The position numbers and the translations under genes were made by a program. 64,000 bases of DNA, taken from assembly GCA_009363875.1 (NCBI GenBank), contig CM018694.1:29955415-30019414 (forward strand). The letters run 5' to 3'. The stretch is from Mikania micrantha (lineage: Eukaryota > Streptophyta > Magnoliopsida > Asterales > Asteraceae). Below the pieces are notes generated by a model. It ran no database searches. It had not been told where the DNA came from and saw only the letters and a program-made list of their open reading frames with translations. Positions 47,566-58,209 of the stretch are shown piece after piece; positions within the stretch are counted from its first letter, which is position 1, and every line of letters begins with the position of its first letter.

Positions 47566-48262
47566 ACCCCAACTGAAATACGTCAATTCTTAGGGCTGGC
47601 AGGTTATTATCGTCGATTCATTAAGAACTTTTTAAAGATAGCATTGCCACTGACCACATTGACACAGAAAAATCAACCATTTATATATGGTTCTCAACAG
47701 GAGGGGGCATTCCACTTAAGATACTTTCACAGTGTACTGTGATGCTTCTCGTCAAGGTTTGGGGTGTGTTTTAATGCAGAATGATAAAGTAATAGCTTAT
47801 GCTTCTCGACAATTGAAGGTACATGAGAAGAACTATACTACCCATGATCTAGAACTTGGTGCAGTGGTGTTTGCACTTAAGATTTGGAGACCCTATTTGT
47901 AAGGAACTAAGTGTATCATATACACGGATCACAAAAGTCTTCAACACATTCTAGATCAGAAAATGTTGAACATTCGACAAAGGCGGTGGGTAGAACTTTT
48001 AATCGACTATGACTGTGAAATTCGTTATCACCCAGGCAAAGCGAATGTCGTAGCCGATGCCTTGAGACGCAAGGAAAGAGTCAAACCTTTACGTGTGAAA
48101 GCGTTAGGAATGAATATTCGAACTAGTCTAATTCCTCAAATCAAAGAAGCTCAGCATCAAGCTTTACAAGCAACGAACTATCCTGCTGAGGAACTAATGG
48201 GATTAGACAAGAAACTTGAAGTCAAGACTGATGGAGTATTGTATTTCAAAAGCCGAATTTAG
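47566..48262 (+). pseudogene. pol: element B: RNase H and connection, with a deletion and stops
   Basis: After the connection (FLGLAGYYRRFI) a deletion near 47715-47730 removes part of the RNase H start and shifts the frame. From there the second frame reads YCDASRQGLGCVLMQ (catalytic Asp), HEKNYTTHDLELGAVVFALK (Glu), a TAG near 47900 and TDHKSLQHILD (Asp). It then runs through RQRRWVELL and HPGKANVVADAL to the region before integrase. The frame ends at TAG 48260-48262. RNase H would remove the RNA strand after reverse transcription. Confidence 0.88.
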
Positions 48263-48288
48263 GTTCCTTTATTCGGTAACTCTAGAAA

Positions 48289-49542
48289 ATTATCTTGGAT
48301 GAGGCGCACAAATCCAGGTATTCTATTCATCCATGTGCTGATAAAATGTATAAAGATCTTAGAGATTTTTACTGGTGGCCTGGAATGAAGAAACACATAG
48401 CTGAATACGTGGATCGATGCTTAACATGTCTCAAAGTTAAGGCTGAACATCAACGACCTTCTGGGTTATTGCAACAACCTGATATTCCCGTGTGGAAATG
48501 GGATCAGATCTCTATGGATTTTATTACTAAACTACCCAGAACATCACATAATCATGACTCTATATGGGTTATCGTTGATCGCCTTACAAAATCTGCACAT
48601 TTCTTACCCATCAGAGAAGATTATTCTATAGATCGACTCGCTAAACTCTATGTTAATGAGATTGTATCTCGACATGGAGTACCAATCTCTATCATTTCTG
48701 ACAGAGATAGTCGATTTATGTCACAATTTTGGCAAACTCTTCAGAATGCACTGGGCACACAACTCCATATGAGCACAGCTTATCATCCACAAACAGACAA
48801 GCAGACTGAACAAACGAATCAAACTCTTGAAGATATGCTCAGAAGCTGTGTGATTGATTTTGGAGGTAGCTAGGATATTCATTTTCCACTTGTTGAATTC
48901 TCAAACAATAACAGCTACCATACCAGTATTCAATGCGCTCCATTTGAAGCTCTTTATGGACGCAAGTGTAGATCACCCATCTGTTGGTCGGAGGTAGGTG
49001 AAAATCAAATCATAGGCCCAGAATTCATTCAAAAAACAACTGATAAGATCGCACTCATTCAAGAACGAATTAAAGCTGCTCGCGATCGTCAAAAGAGTTA
49101 TGCTGATAATCGTCGCAGACCTTTAGAATTCCAAATAGGTGATCGAGTAATGTTGAAAGTTTCATCTTGGAAGGGCATTTTTAGATTTGGGAAAAGAGGT
49201 AAGCTTTCACCAAGATTTGTAGGGCCATTCAAAATTCTTGAACGAATTGGATCAGTAGCCTACATACTTGAATTACCTCTTGAACTCGATGTTTTTCATA
49301 TATCAAATCTGAAGAAGTGCCTAACTGATGAATCATTGATCGTACCTCTCGAAGAGATTCAAATTGATGAAATACTTAAGTTTAACGAAGAACCAGTAGA
49401 GGTGATGGATCGAGAAATGAAAGTATTGAAGCGTAGCCGCATACCAATCGTTAAAGTGCGATGGAATTCGCAACGTGGACCTGAGTATACGTGGGAACGT
49501 GAAGATCGAATGAAAGCAAAATACCCAGATCTATTCTCGTAA
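48289..49542 (+). pseudogene. pol: element B: integrase with chromodomain-like C-terminus (one in-frame stop)
   Basis: A one-base change near 48285 separates it from the frame before. The integrase shows the zinc-binding part (SIHPCADKM, then WWPGMKKHIAEYVDRCLTC). The catalytic core DDE is seen as MDFITKLP (Asp), IISDRDSRF (Asp) and the Glu in TEQTNQTLEDML. TAG 48871-48873 interrupts it, and the same frame resumes with HFPLVEFSNNNSYH. It then runs through the GPF/Y-like module (LSPRFVGPFKILERIG) and a chromodomain-like end (VEVMDREMKVLKRSRIPIVK, then TWERED). Such chromodomains steer insertion into heterochromatin. The zinc motif has HPC in place of the usual HPG. Confidence 0.92.
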
Positions 49543-49592
49543 ACAACTGTCATCATGTAAGTCTTCCCTAAATTTCGGGACGAAATTTCTCT

Positions 49593-49605
49593 AACTGCAA
49601 GAGAC
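49593..49605 (+). other. polypurine tract of element B
   Basis: AACTGCAAGAGAC stands directly before the TG of the 3' LTR. The C and T make it a weak tract compared with AACAAAGGGAGAC in A and AACAAGGGGAGAC in C, so it may be eroded. The nearby AATTTCGGGACGAAATTTC (49571-49589) is a perfect palindrome that is common just before the tract in all three elements. Confidence 0.65.
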
Positions 49606-51686
49606 TGTGACAATTGCAGTTGAGAAATCACGTCATTGATGACGGGATCACATTTGGTCGTTCTAGAAATCCACGCTGATTTAATGATCGTAATTATTAC
49701 AGATTGAAATTATGCGAGAAATGATGAACGTGGGCGAAAACCGTGTGCAAAACGGAGTCCTGGATTGTCCGGAATCGAAAAACGAAGAAAAATTTCTAAG
49801 TATTGAACTTCTGGACTCGTTGCGGTACGCTAAGGATGGGATGAGGGTTCTTGGTGATACGCGATGGTCGAAAATATCTGAGTTCCGGATTTCTTCGCGG
49901 TACGCGAAGCTCTTCTTGGCTCATTGTCGTGGTACGCGACAGGTGAGGCGGTGGAAAAACTTGGTTATCTTCATCAGAATTCATGCAGAATGTATAATTT
50001 CGTTTTCTATCGAACATATACTTACAAAACACACACCAGACGAGTTTTCCATCATCCAAACTCAAATTTGAAGCTGCCAAACTCCACGAATCGCACCAGG
50101 GATCATATCTACAAGTACTGATCGTTGTTTTACCCGCAGAAATCCGTCAGAATAGGTAACAGTTCGTTTTAAATTTCTAGTTTGATTTTGATTGATTAGA
50201 TCTTGTTTTTGAACGTAATGAGATAGTTAGGATTGTTGATTATTGCCTAGATGATGGCTAGGATTGATTATAAATCCTTGTTTTGATCCGTTGTAATGCC
50301 CGGTTTGCATGAAATCATATCCATGATTATAATGGTTTAAACCATTTGATTATGACAATGTAGGTGATTAGTTTGGTTAATTTTTGGAATGTAAGGTTAA
50401 ATCCAAGTGTTTCAAACTAATCACAATCATTAACACAGTCATTGGAACGATTATCTGATGTTTGTGATAACAGTCAAATTAGTATGTTAAGCATGATTAT
50501 TAAACCTATTCTAATACTACATTGTGATATTTCATGATATTTGGGTAATCAATAACAAGGATTGATCATTCCTAAGCCATTAATCTGTCTAGAAACTGTT
50601 TTAGTAGTATAATCAAGAACATTACCTAACTGGTTAATCGGAGATTAATTTGATTAAACAAATGTGTCATCAACCTTTTAGTAGGAACCTAAATCAGTAT
50701 AGGTACCTACATTATGATGCATTGTATGATATTAGGTTAAAACAACCCACTAAACACCTAATATCGGTTGATGACTTTTCATTGCAATGTCTGCGACATT
50801 GAACGTTTAGACATATCTAATCAGCAAGTTAGAATATAAATAACTAATTAAACATAAACTAATGCAGACTTATACTATTATCATCAGTCTGCGAGTGATC
50901 TTGTTATCTTGAGACTTCAGGTGAGTTTCGTACAACCCCTTTTCATTTTAGTGTTTTACAAATATCGGGTAATTTCTGTAAATCGATTTCTGAACATATG
51001 ATATGTATCACTGTTATCTTTGTGATTTCATGTGACTTTTGTGTGATTTCGTGGGATTTTGCCGTTAGTATCTCTATCACATTATCAAAAGCCCTCATTC
51101 TTTGAAACTGTATCTAGTGAACCTATGTGGGGCCGAACATGAAGCATTGATAGTACTATTGGCTGACAACCCATTTGCTGGGAGGATTGCATCTCCCCTG
51201 GTGTGAATGTTTGTTACTTGTTTCCGAAACACTTTCTTAATGTTAGTGATACACATTAAGATAATGAGGCATTAAGATATTTACCGATGGGTAGTATCTT
51301 TGTGAAACGTAAAACCGTCCGAAAGGAACTAGATACGGGTCCCATGGTTATCTGAACTGTATATCTTGAAATTTCGCATATCATATTGTTTAATTACTAA
51401 ACTTTACGAACTCACCAGCTTTGTGCTGACGTTTTTCAAATCAAACATTTTTGCAGGTAGACAGTGATTCCGGTGAGACTGCACTTCACAAACTTGTAAC
51501 TGAATAAGTTAATGTTGTAATGTGAATTGTAATAACGAACCATGTAATGTAATTATCCTAAGTTAATCTGTGTGCTTGTGATATCGGATCAAGTAAGTCA
51601 CCCCTCATCTCTGAGACATCACCACTATGCTTCCGCGACTGTTTCAGTGACATCATAATCAGGTGACGAGAGGTGGGGGTGTGACA
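49606..51686 (+). repeat. 3' LTR of element B
   Basis: This is a 2081-bp LTR. At 49815-49945 it holds TTCGCG-GTA-CGCGAA and GTCGTG-GTA-CGCGAC hairpins. It keeps the intron-like donor (50921) and acceptor (51456). Its end is followed by the ATACA duplication. Confidence 0.94.
49815..49945. repeat. TCGCG-NNN-CGCGA hairpins in the element B LTR
   Basis: TTCGCG-GTA-CGCGAA and GTCGTG-GTA-CGCGAC stand 40 bases apart, with weaker GCGGTACGC and GATACGCGATGG words before them. The core is the same as in the unrelated Athila-like element. Confidence 0.75.
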
Positions 51687-51937
51687 ATACATAATAAATC
51701 CTAACAAATAATCACATGATGGTTCTGTATCGCCAGGTACTTGTCTGACTGATGAACCATGTTTCTGAGTTTCGTTTCTCTTAAATGATTCTGAATTTCT
51801 TCTTTGATAACACGTAATGATAATGATACATGATATGAATGTGACATACTATGAAATACGTATAGTTTGTACCTGATTACTATTCATGTTACTGTTGAGA
51901 TAACTGTTCCGATGATGTTTCCGGCACTGATGTTACA

Positions 51938-51950
51938 GTCTCCCCTTGTT
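51938..51950 (-). other. polypurine tract of element C
   Basis: On the minus strand AACAAGGGGAGAC stands directly before TGTAACATCAG of the 3' LTR, behind a TTTCGGGACGAAATTTC palindrome. Confidence 0.8.
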
Positions 51951-51979
51951 AAAGAAATTTCGTCCCGAAATTTAAGAAT

Positions 51980-52160
51980 CTTCATCAGGTACGGCTTTCT
52001 CTGTAAACAGCTGGGGATACTTATACTTCATGTGATCTTCGCCTTCCCAAGTAAATTCAGGTCCGCGTTTTGAGTTTCAACGAACCTTGACGATCGGAAT
52101 ATGGCTTCGCCTCAGTTGTTTAACTTTGCGATCCATAATCTCCAAAGGTTCTTCGATAAA
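51980..52160 (-). pseudogene. pol: element C: remnant of the integrase chromodomain end
   Basis: Reading the minus strand around 52110-52010 gives a segment like WNSKRGPEFTWEGEDHMK, which matches the chromodomain ends of A (60330) and B (49480). Nothing continuous is open. The fragment sits next to the polypurine tract, as expected for the end of pol. Confidence 0.75.
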
Positions 52161-52799
52161 GTATAAATGTCCATCCAATTGAATTTATTCAACTGATATG
52201 ACGAGTGATTCATCAGTACGGCATTTCTTCAAGTTCGAGACGTGGAACACTTCATGCACACCACAGAGATCATCTGGTGATCTCAGTCTCTATGCCACAG
52301 GACCAATACGTTCAATGATCTCAAACGATCCTACGTATCGTGGTGCTTATTTTCCCTTTTATTCCAAAATGGACTACACCTTTCCTTGGGAATACCTTGA
52401 ACATAACACGGTTTCCCACTTGAAATTTTAACGGCTTACACTGTTTATTGGTTTAGCTCTTCTGTCTGCTCCTTGCTGTCGGTAGCCTTTGTTGAATCTG
52501 AACAATCTTGTTAATAGTTTCTCAACTAAGATCTGGTTTAGTTGTTCGATTATCTCCTATCTCGGTCCAACAGTTCGGTGACCGACATTTTCCGGCCCTA
52601 ATGAATCTTGAATGGTGTGCATTCAAAGCTACTATTACAACTGTTGTTTTAGGAGAATTTGATCATTGATGACCCAAATGGTATCATGACCACTGGAAGT
52701 GCGGGGTAGCTTGGCATCGAAATCCATAGTTTTTTGTTCCCACTTCCAGAGCGGAATTTTAGGCTGTTCCAGTAATCCTGACAGTTTCTAGTGTTCCGC

Positions 52800-53030
52800 C
52801 TTTACCCTTGCACACGTAAGACATCGGCCGACGTACTCGGCTATGTCTTTCTCCATTCCCGGCCACCAATAAAATATCTGTAAGTCTCGGTACATTTTAT
52901 CGGCGCCTGGATGCACTGATTATCTGGTTCGCGTGCTTTCTCTAGAATAAGTTTTTCTTTGTTTATCAACCGCAGGAAATCCACCCACTGAGTTGGTAGT
53001 AGGTATTCCATTCGGTTTCGTTTCAAGCTA
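52800..53030 (-). pseudogene. pol: element C: remnant of the integrase zinc-binding region
   Basis: On the minus strand around 52920-52840 one frame reads HPGADKMYRDLQIFYWWPGM, the integrase N-terminal zinc region seen in A and B. The open 61-aa frame here is another frame of the same stretch. Frameshifts and losses on both sides leave no DDE core that I can follow between 52160 and 52800, apart from short similarities. Confidence 0.75.
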
Positions 53031-53386
53031 TCTTTCTGCTATACAATCTAACACGCTCCATAAAGTTTCATGTGTGATTCTCACGACTCTAGGTCTTGAT
53101 CGTCAGATCGAAATCCTTAAGTCACACATGGTGAATTTTAGGTTATTTGATATAACCATATTCATACTTCACCACCTGTTTCATATGTTATCAGCTTTGA
53201 AAGTGTGCTTTATATGTTGGGGAGGTCTACATAAAATATGGTAGTCCTATTAGAATAAAGGTAATGATTTATCTTTTAAGTAATCCTATACACATCTTCA
53301 AGGTGATGTATATTTACCTTACTTCTACCCAAAAGTTGTGTGACTTATGGTGCTTATTGCAACAGTTGTTCCAATTGTTACTATTC

Positions 53387-53575
53387 TTAGCCTACGTTAC
53401 ACTTGAAGAATTTAGCATAGAGTTTCTCTTTCTTTAATAGCTCTAGAATCTTCCGGAGATGTCGTTCGTGTTCTGCCTTGCTCTTAGAATAAATCAATAT
53501 GTCATCCCTGACGACAATGAAAAACTGATCGAAATACGGTTTGCACACTCGGTTCATGAGGTCCATGAAAACCAT
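53387..53575 (-). pseudogene. pol: element C: reverse transcriptase fragment
   Basis: A 62-residue minus-strand frame reads VFMDLMNRVCKPYFDQF, then VVRDDILIYS, then the start of the thumb (LLKKEKLYAKFFKC). In A and B the catalytic site is FIDDILIYS, so Phe-Ile has been changed to Val-Arg before the two Asp. The fingers part upstream (53576-53720) is only partly recognisable and the rest is lost. The fragment is dead. Confidence 0.88.
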
Positions 53576-53719
53576 GGGTGCATTCTTCTATCCGAAAGGC
53601 ATTACCGTAAACTTGGAATGCCCATATCTCATTCGGAATGTTGTCTCTGGCATATCTTCGTCTTGTATTCACAATTGATTTCCTTTGATCTACTTATCTA
53701 GTTTAGCTATGTTTCCAGC

Positions 53720-54100
53720 ACAGTTCTAAAATTCATCCTGTCCTAACATCCTAGAACCGGAGTTCTCTAAATTTAGTATCTTAAGTTCTATAAAGTCTAG
53801 GTGGGAAAGTGACAGGTTACCCACTAGCTTTAGGCTTTTAGTGCTCTAAGTAGATAAGGTTCTTTTCATAACTATAGTAACTAGACTGTAATTAAGAATT
53901 ACTCTATCTTTACTTATTTCCTTAACGCTTATTTGACCTAAGGCTTCCTTAGGTTACTATTCCTATTATCTACTTGGCACCGAGTTTGCTTACGGTTACC
54001 TTGGATTTATTGTTCCTTAAGCCATAACGGGGAATGCATTTAGAATTTGCACAATTAATTTAACGTATCAGGATGAAATATACATACCTATGGGGTCATC
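53720..54100 (-). other. element C interior without recognisable coding
   Basis: This lies between the gag and RT remnants, where protease and the RT start should be. I see no DTGA motif and no open frame. It is probably deleted and replaced by diverged sequence. Confidence 0.4.
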
Positions 54101-54718
54101 GGACTCCAAACTTGCATCAGAAGTTTGTAAGGTACCCTTTTCCTTAGAATGCGCAGGATCTGCTGAAGGTACCCTCACGGGGCAGTCTCGTGCAACGTGT
54201 TCGGACACTCCACACACGTAACAGTCCTTGTTGTGTTGAGGAAGGGGATATTTAGTGTTTCCAGGGTTCTGGTTATGAGTCGGGGGATTATTACAATCAC
54301 GACTCCAGTGTCCCTTCCTCCCGCAATTCAGGCAATGTTTGCACAGTTTATTCTCAGCGTGGTGAAGACTGCACGTGGCACGTAAAGGAGACTTTCCAAC
54401 ATTCTATGTACATATTAATTTCATCGGAGATCTACATTGATGATCCCAATGGCCCATCTTACCACAACGGGTGCATTGTCTGCATGAGGTTTCTGCACAG
54501 TAGTGATAGTGGCAGCTAGTGCAAAGAGGGACTTTTCCAGCATAATGCTTACGAACCTCTGACTCTGGAGCAATGGCCATTTGGCGAAGGGGAATGGCCT
54601 CCGTGTAGATTACAAGATCTCTTGATTTCATAGAACGACACCGCTTTCGCTTCCTACTTGTTTCGCCTTGCACCAATTCTTCAGTTCGTCTTCGGGTAGC
54701 TTCGAGTGTTCTCATCAC
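54100..54718 (-). pseudogene. gag: element C: gag nucleocapsid with three zinc knuckles
   Basis: The minus strand reads a basic stretch (RKRKRCRSMKSRD) and then CTRCGKMGHWDHQC in the open 104-aa frame ending at 54404. Further down, in other frames, come CLNCGRKGHWSRDC (near 54335-54290) and CYVCGVSEHVARDC (near 54230-54185). All three fit CX2CX4HX4C. A and B show two knuckles, so the third could be an extra or a duplicated one. The capsid domain between this and the N-terminus is missing, apparently by deletion, since the frame joins the N-terminal part near 54718. Confidence 0.85.
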
Positions 54719-54851
54719 TGTTCATGACTTGAGTGATGATTCCAGGGAGCACCGTCATCATCAGTTCAGTAACTAGGGTTGCGAGCGCAACGGCTGCTGG
54801 GTCCGTCTCCTGTGTAGGAGGAGGTGGTGATGATTGTCTTCTTGGTGGCAT
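54681..54851 (-). pseudogene. gag: element C: gag N-terminus
   Basis: The minus-strand frame starts MPPRRQSSPPPPTQE at 54851, about 155 bases behind the primer site. It is like MPPRRPPQ of element A in sequence and place. It continues with AAVALATLVTEL and soon runs out of similarity, where the capsid is deleted. The raw frame begins at 54908, but the A comparison favours 54851. Confidence 0.8.
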
Positions 54852-55006
54852 TCTGCTTATACCCGAAAGAACATCGGTTAGCGTAATGACTGAATGTATA
54901 AGACACAATGCAAGCCTAAATCCTATGTTCTCTATATGAGGGTCCCTAAGTTATAGTCTAGGCCAAACCGTTTAAGTGAATGACCTATTATTCTCTATAA
55001 CCTTGA

Positions 55007-55018
55007 GCTCTGATACCA
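55007..55018 (-). other. primer binding site of element C, tRNA-iMet type
   Basis: TGGTATCAGAGC on the minus strand stands four bases behind the end of the 5' LTR. Confidence 0.9.
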
Positions 55019-55021
55019 ATC

Positions 55022-58000
55022 TGTCACACCCCGAGCCGGCGGGTTGGATCGACTTCTCCGTCGGGCGGAAGGTTCCCGGGACGCGATATCGTGAGTGATA
55101 ATCGTGAGGATCAGATTGTTTACATAGCATCAATTTTAAGAATAACTAAAGCACAATGACATTAAACTAGAATTTACAAAGTTAAATTACAATGGTTAAC
55201 GTTTGATAATTTAACCAAGTAAATCTACAAATGAATCATAAGTCTACTATCCTGTAACGGTACAAGATATCAAAAATGATTCGCAGTAGTCAACAAAATA
55301 TGTGCTTCCCGAAAACTACTAGGTCCTCTAACTGACATCCTAGCATGCATTCCTGAAACCTTAGCATAACCCTGTCCATCACCTGAGAAAGCATGAAAGA
55401 AAACAAAGTCAACACAATAGTTGGTGAGTTCATATAATTTAGTTGTTGAAAAATAGCTTTTGCAAATCCCTTTTTAGATAACAACCTTAACCTCACTAAC
55501 ATCACATGTATCATCCAACTCGGTATGCTTATGTATAGGGCGTACGAAAGGGTCAAGCCTACAACCCGCCCAGACGCCATCCCACCACATACTAAGCCAC
55601 ATAGGACATTGTTGTTAATGATAATTAAGCATTTTATCTACCTTTCATTTCCATTTCAAAAGAATAGCCTTATTACAAATCTTTTAGGTAACAACCTTAA
55701 CCTCATTAACATCACATGTATCATCCAACTCAGTATGCTTATCTATAGGGCATACGAAAGGGTCGAGCCTACAACCCGCCCAGACGCCATCCCACCATAT
55801 AGTAAGCCACATAGGACATTGGTGTTAATGATAATTAAGCATCTTACCTACCACCCATTTCCATTTTAAAATTTGATTTTCACAATTTGAAATACCTCTG
55901 ATGGCCTTAGCATTTGGTTAGCACTTAGTTAACCACAATTTCATTTCCTAAGTAAACTTAATTTATTAGTTTAGAAGTTCACAAGTTAATATCGATGGCC
56001 TTAGCATTTGGTTAGCACTTAGTTAATCACTTATACCCTTGTCGATATTAACATCATAACCCATGTTTTTTATTAATAAAACCCAAGTGTTTTAATCCCG
56101 CTTGATTGTTAAAACATATGTTATGGGTTAAAAGAGTTTAGAAAGTCTTGGTGTTAGTAAAATCTTAATATCCATGGTTTCCAAAAAAATCGGTTAACAC
56201 TCAATCACCTAACTTAAACAAAGTTAACAAGAACCTAAACCACCATAGATGAATGTTCATATAGTTATTTTTGTTTGAAATTATGCATAAACACATACCA
56301 CATAGCTAGTAGCTTGCAAAACATGTCAAAACCTAAGATTTCTTAAACTGACCCAAAATCTGGAAATCGGGAAGTAGGTTGTCCCGACTTCAACAGGTCA
56401 TAACTTGATCATAGGAACTCCAAATTGAGCAAACTAAAGCTTCATGATCAAGTTCGGGATGTTAGCTTGCTATCCATTATTTATACGCCTTCTAATTCGT
56501 CCAAATGAGGGTCCAAACAGCTGGTATAAAATCAGTGCTCCATTCAGTACCTTCTGAATTAGGACACTGTTTTGACCCATTTAAAGTCCGAACCAATGAA
56601 ACTTGTCTAAATAAAAGTTGTTCCTAACATATTGATTTAGTAGGCTGGAAAGTTTCGTGAGTTAAATTGAAAGTTTGCTGTGTTAAAAACACAAAAGAAC
56701 AGGCTGGGCAGAATCTGCCAAGTTACCCAGCCACTAGCACAACCACTTCATGTCTTCGAAATTGCTGTGCACAGCCCCAAATCGATCCCCAACCCTTCCA
56801 ATATTTAACCCCTAATGTTTCTTGAGTTCCTAGACAAAATTGGTGCAAATACTAAGGTGTTAGAGGGTCCGAAACCCGCTGGGAACAGGGCTGTTCGTCG
56901 GAACAGCACAGCAACACAAACTGCCCCATTTGAACCCGATTCTTGCCATTATTTAGCTCTAATTCGATTCCCAACTGACCCAAAAATCAATATCACATGT
57001 CCCTTAGGTTCCTAAGTCGATTTGGTGCAAGTCCTAGGGGTTTTAGAGGTCGAAAACTAGCTGGAAACTCAGCTGCAAAGAGGAAAACGCACCTGCACAA
57101 CGACTGTCACGAAATCAGCTCCTTTGAGCTCAATTTTGGTCCATTTTTGATGATTCAAAGCTTAGTTTCTTCCTCTTAACACGATCTACAAGTTTCTATA
57201 GTCGTTTTAGTGTTTATCCTATTGATTTGAACTGAATAAAACAGGTTTTGATGCTTACCTCTAGTGAATAGTAGAAAACCCTCAAAAACCGTAGCTTCTC
57301 TCTAAAACTGCAACCACATAAGCTCATTTCAGCTCCGATCTGCTGTACTTCTGTGTTCTCCTCGTTCTCACGGTCGTTTTGACTACTAGAACGTCGAATT
57401 TGGTGGACAAATGAAAGAGATATGAAGGTTTGAAGTGGTGGTGGTATGGGGTGATGGGAAAACGGGATTTGGGGAAGAAGATGGTCTTGGGGCTGAAATA
57501 ATGAGAGGAAAAGAAAGAGTTAGGGCTTTTATAGCCCGGGTATGTTCGGGTGTCTTCGTTCTCGCTCGGTTTTGGTTTCGCGCGTCGTTTTGCGTTATTT
57601 TCGTAACGAAACGTTAAGATGTTAAAATAGGATTTATAAAAATCAATTTAGGTTGTGATTCCTAATAAATTAACTAATTATCTTCAGTTTATTTTAAATT
57701 TTTTGAAAACGTTTAAGTTACAGCTTAAATCGAATCGTACAGTCGTCGCGCGTATTCGTTCGAATCGTCACCCGTACGAACACGACGATAACTATACTTT
57801 CCAATATGGTTTTCTAATTATCGGATATCATTCAGAACGTTAAACTTTCAGATATATTCGTACAGATCGTCACCTATGCGAATAATCCGTCGATTTAGCA
57901 TTCACATAACGACGTCCGTTGTTGTCTTGTTCTGTAAAGCCTCACATACGTTTATACATAATAAATCCTAACAAATAATCACATGATGGTTCTGTATCGC

Positions 58001-58204
58001 CAGGTACTTGTCTGACCGATGAACCATGTTTCTGAGTTTTGTTTCTCTGAAATGATTCTGAATTTGTTCTTTGATAACACGTAATGATAATGATACATGA
58101 TATGAATGTGACATACTATAAAATACGTATAGTTTGTACCTGATTACTATTCATGTTACTGTTGAGATCACTGTTCCGATGACGTTTCTGGCACTGATGT
58201 TACA
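55022..58204 (-). repeat. 5' LTR of element C (3183 bp, internally deleted)
   Basis: On the minus strand it runs from TGTAACATCAGTGCC (58204) to CGGCTCGGGGTGTGACA (55022). It matches the split 3' LTR, but about 1.7 kb is replaced by a short patch (55900-56030) in which GGCCTTAGCATTTGGTTAGC occurs twice. A minus-strand TATA box (CTATAAAAG) lies at 57526-57534. The 210-bp duplication is at 55479-55895. Confidence 0.92.
57526..57534 (-). promoter_or_regulatory. TATA box of the element C 5' LTR
   Basis: CTATAAAAG on the minus strand, about 675 bases into the LTR, is preserved as CTATAAAAT in the 3' LTR (38538-38546). Confidence 0.5.
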
Positions 58205-58209
58205 CTTGG

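Larger units (their letters stand above)
38965..51686 (+). mobile_element. Element B: complete Tekay-like Ty3/gypsy retrotransposon with an extended leader
   Basis: Direct repeats 38965-41022 and 49606-51686 start TGTGACAATTGCAG and end GAGGTGGGGGTGTGACA. ATACA flanks the element (38960-38964, 51687-51691). Inside are a tRNA-iMet primer site, a 3.9-kb leader with an extra ORF and a 30-bp repeat array, gag, protease, RT, RNase H, integrase with a chromodomain-like end, and a polypurine tract. A and C have only about 160 bases between primer site and gag, so the long leader is peculiar to this family. The LTRs differ by a few percent plus two indels, and pol has a few stops and frameshifts. The copy is therefore of middle age and inactive. 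Confidence 0.95.
30062..51937 (-). repeat. 3' LTR of element C, split by solo LTR D and element B
   Basis: The pieces are 30062-32763, 37049-38964 and 51692-51937. They match the 5' LTR at 55022-58204 in order, except that about 1.7 kb (near 30950 to 32640) is absent from the 5' copy. On the minus strand it begins TGTAACATCAGTGCC and ends CGGCTCGGGGTGTGAC. A TATA box on the minus strand (CTATAAAAT, 38538-38546) lies near the start of the LTR. Confidence 0.88.
30062..58204 (-). mobile_element. Element C: degraded Tekay-like Ty3/gypsy retrotransposon in the RT of element A
   Basis: On the minus strand the order is 5' LTR (58204-55022), primer site (55018-55007), a 3-kb eroded interior, polypurine tract (51950-51938) and 3' LTR (51937-30062). 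The 3' LTR is itself split by solo LTR D and element B. The duplication CTTGG flanks the whole (30057-30061, 58205-58209). The interior keeps only fragments of gag, RT, integrase and chromodomain. The two LTRs are unequal (about 4.86 kb and 3.18 kb after removing inserts). Confidence 0.92.
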
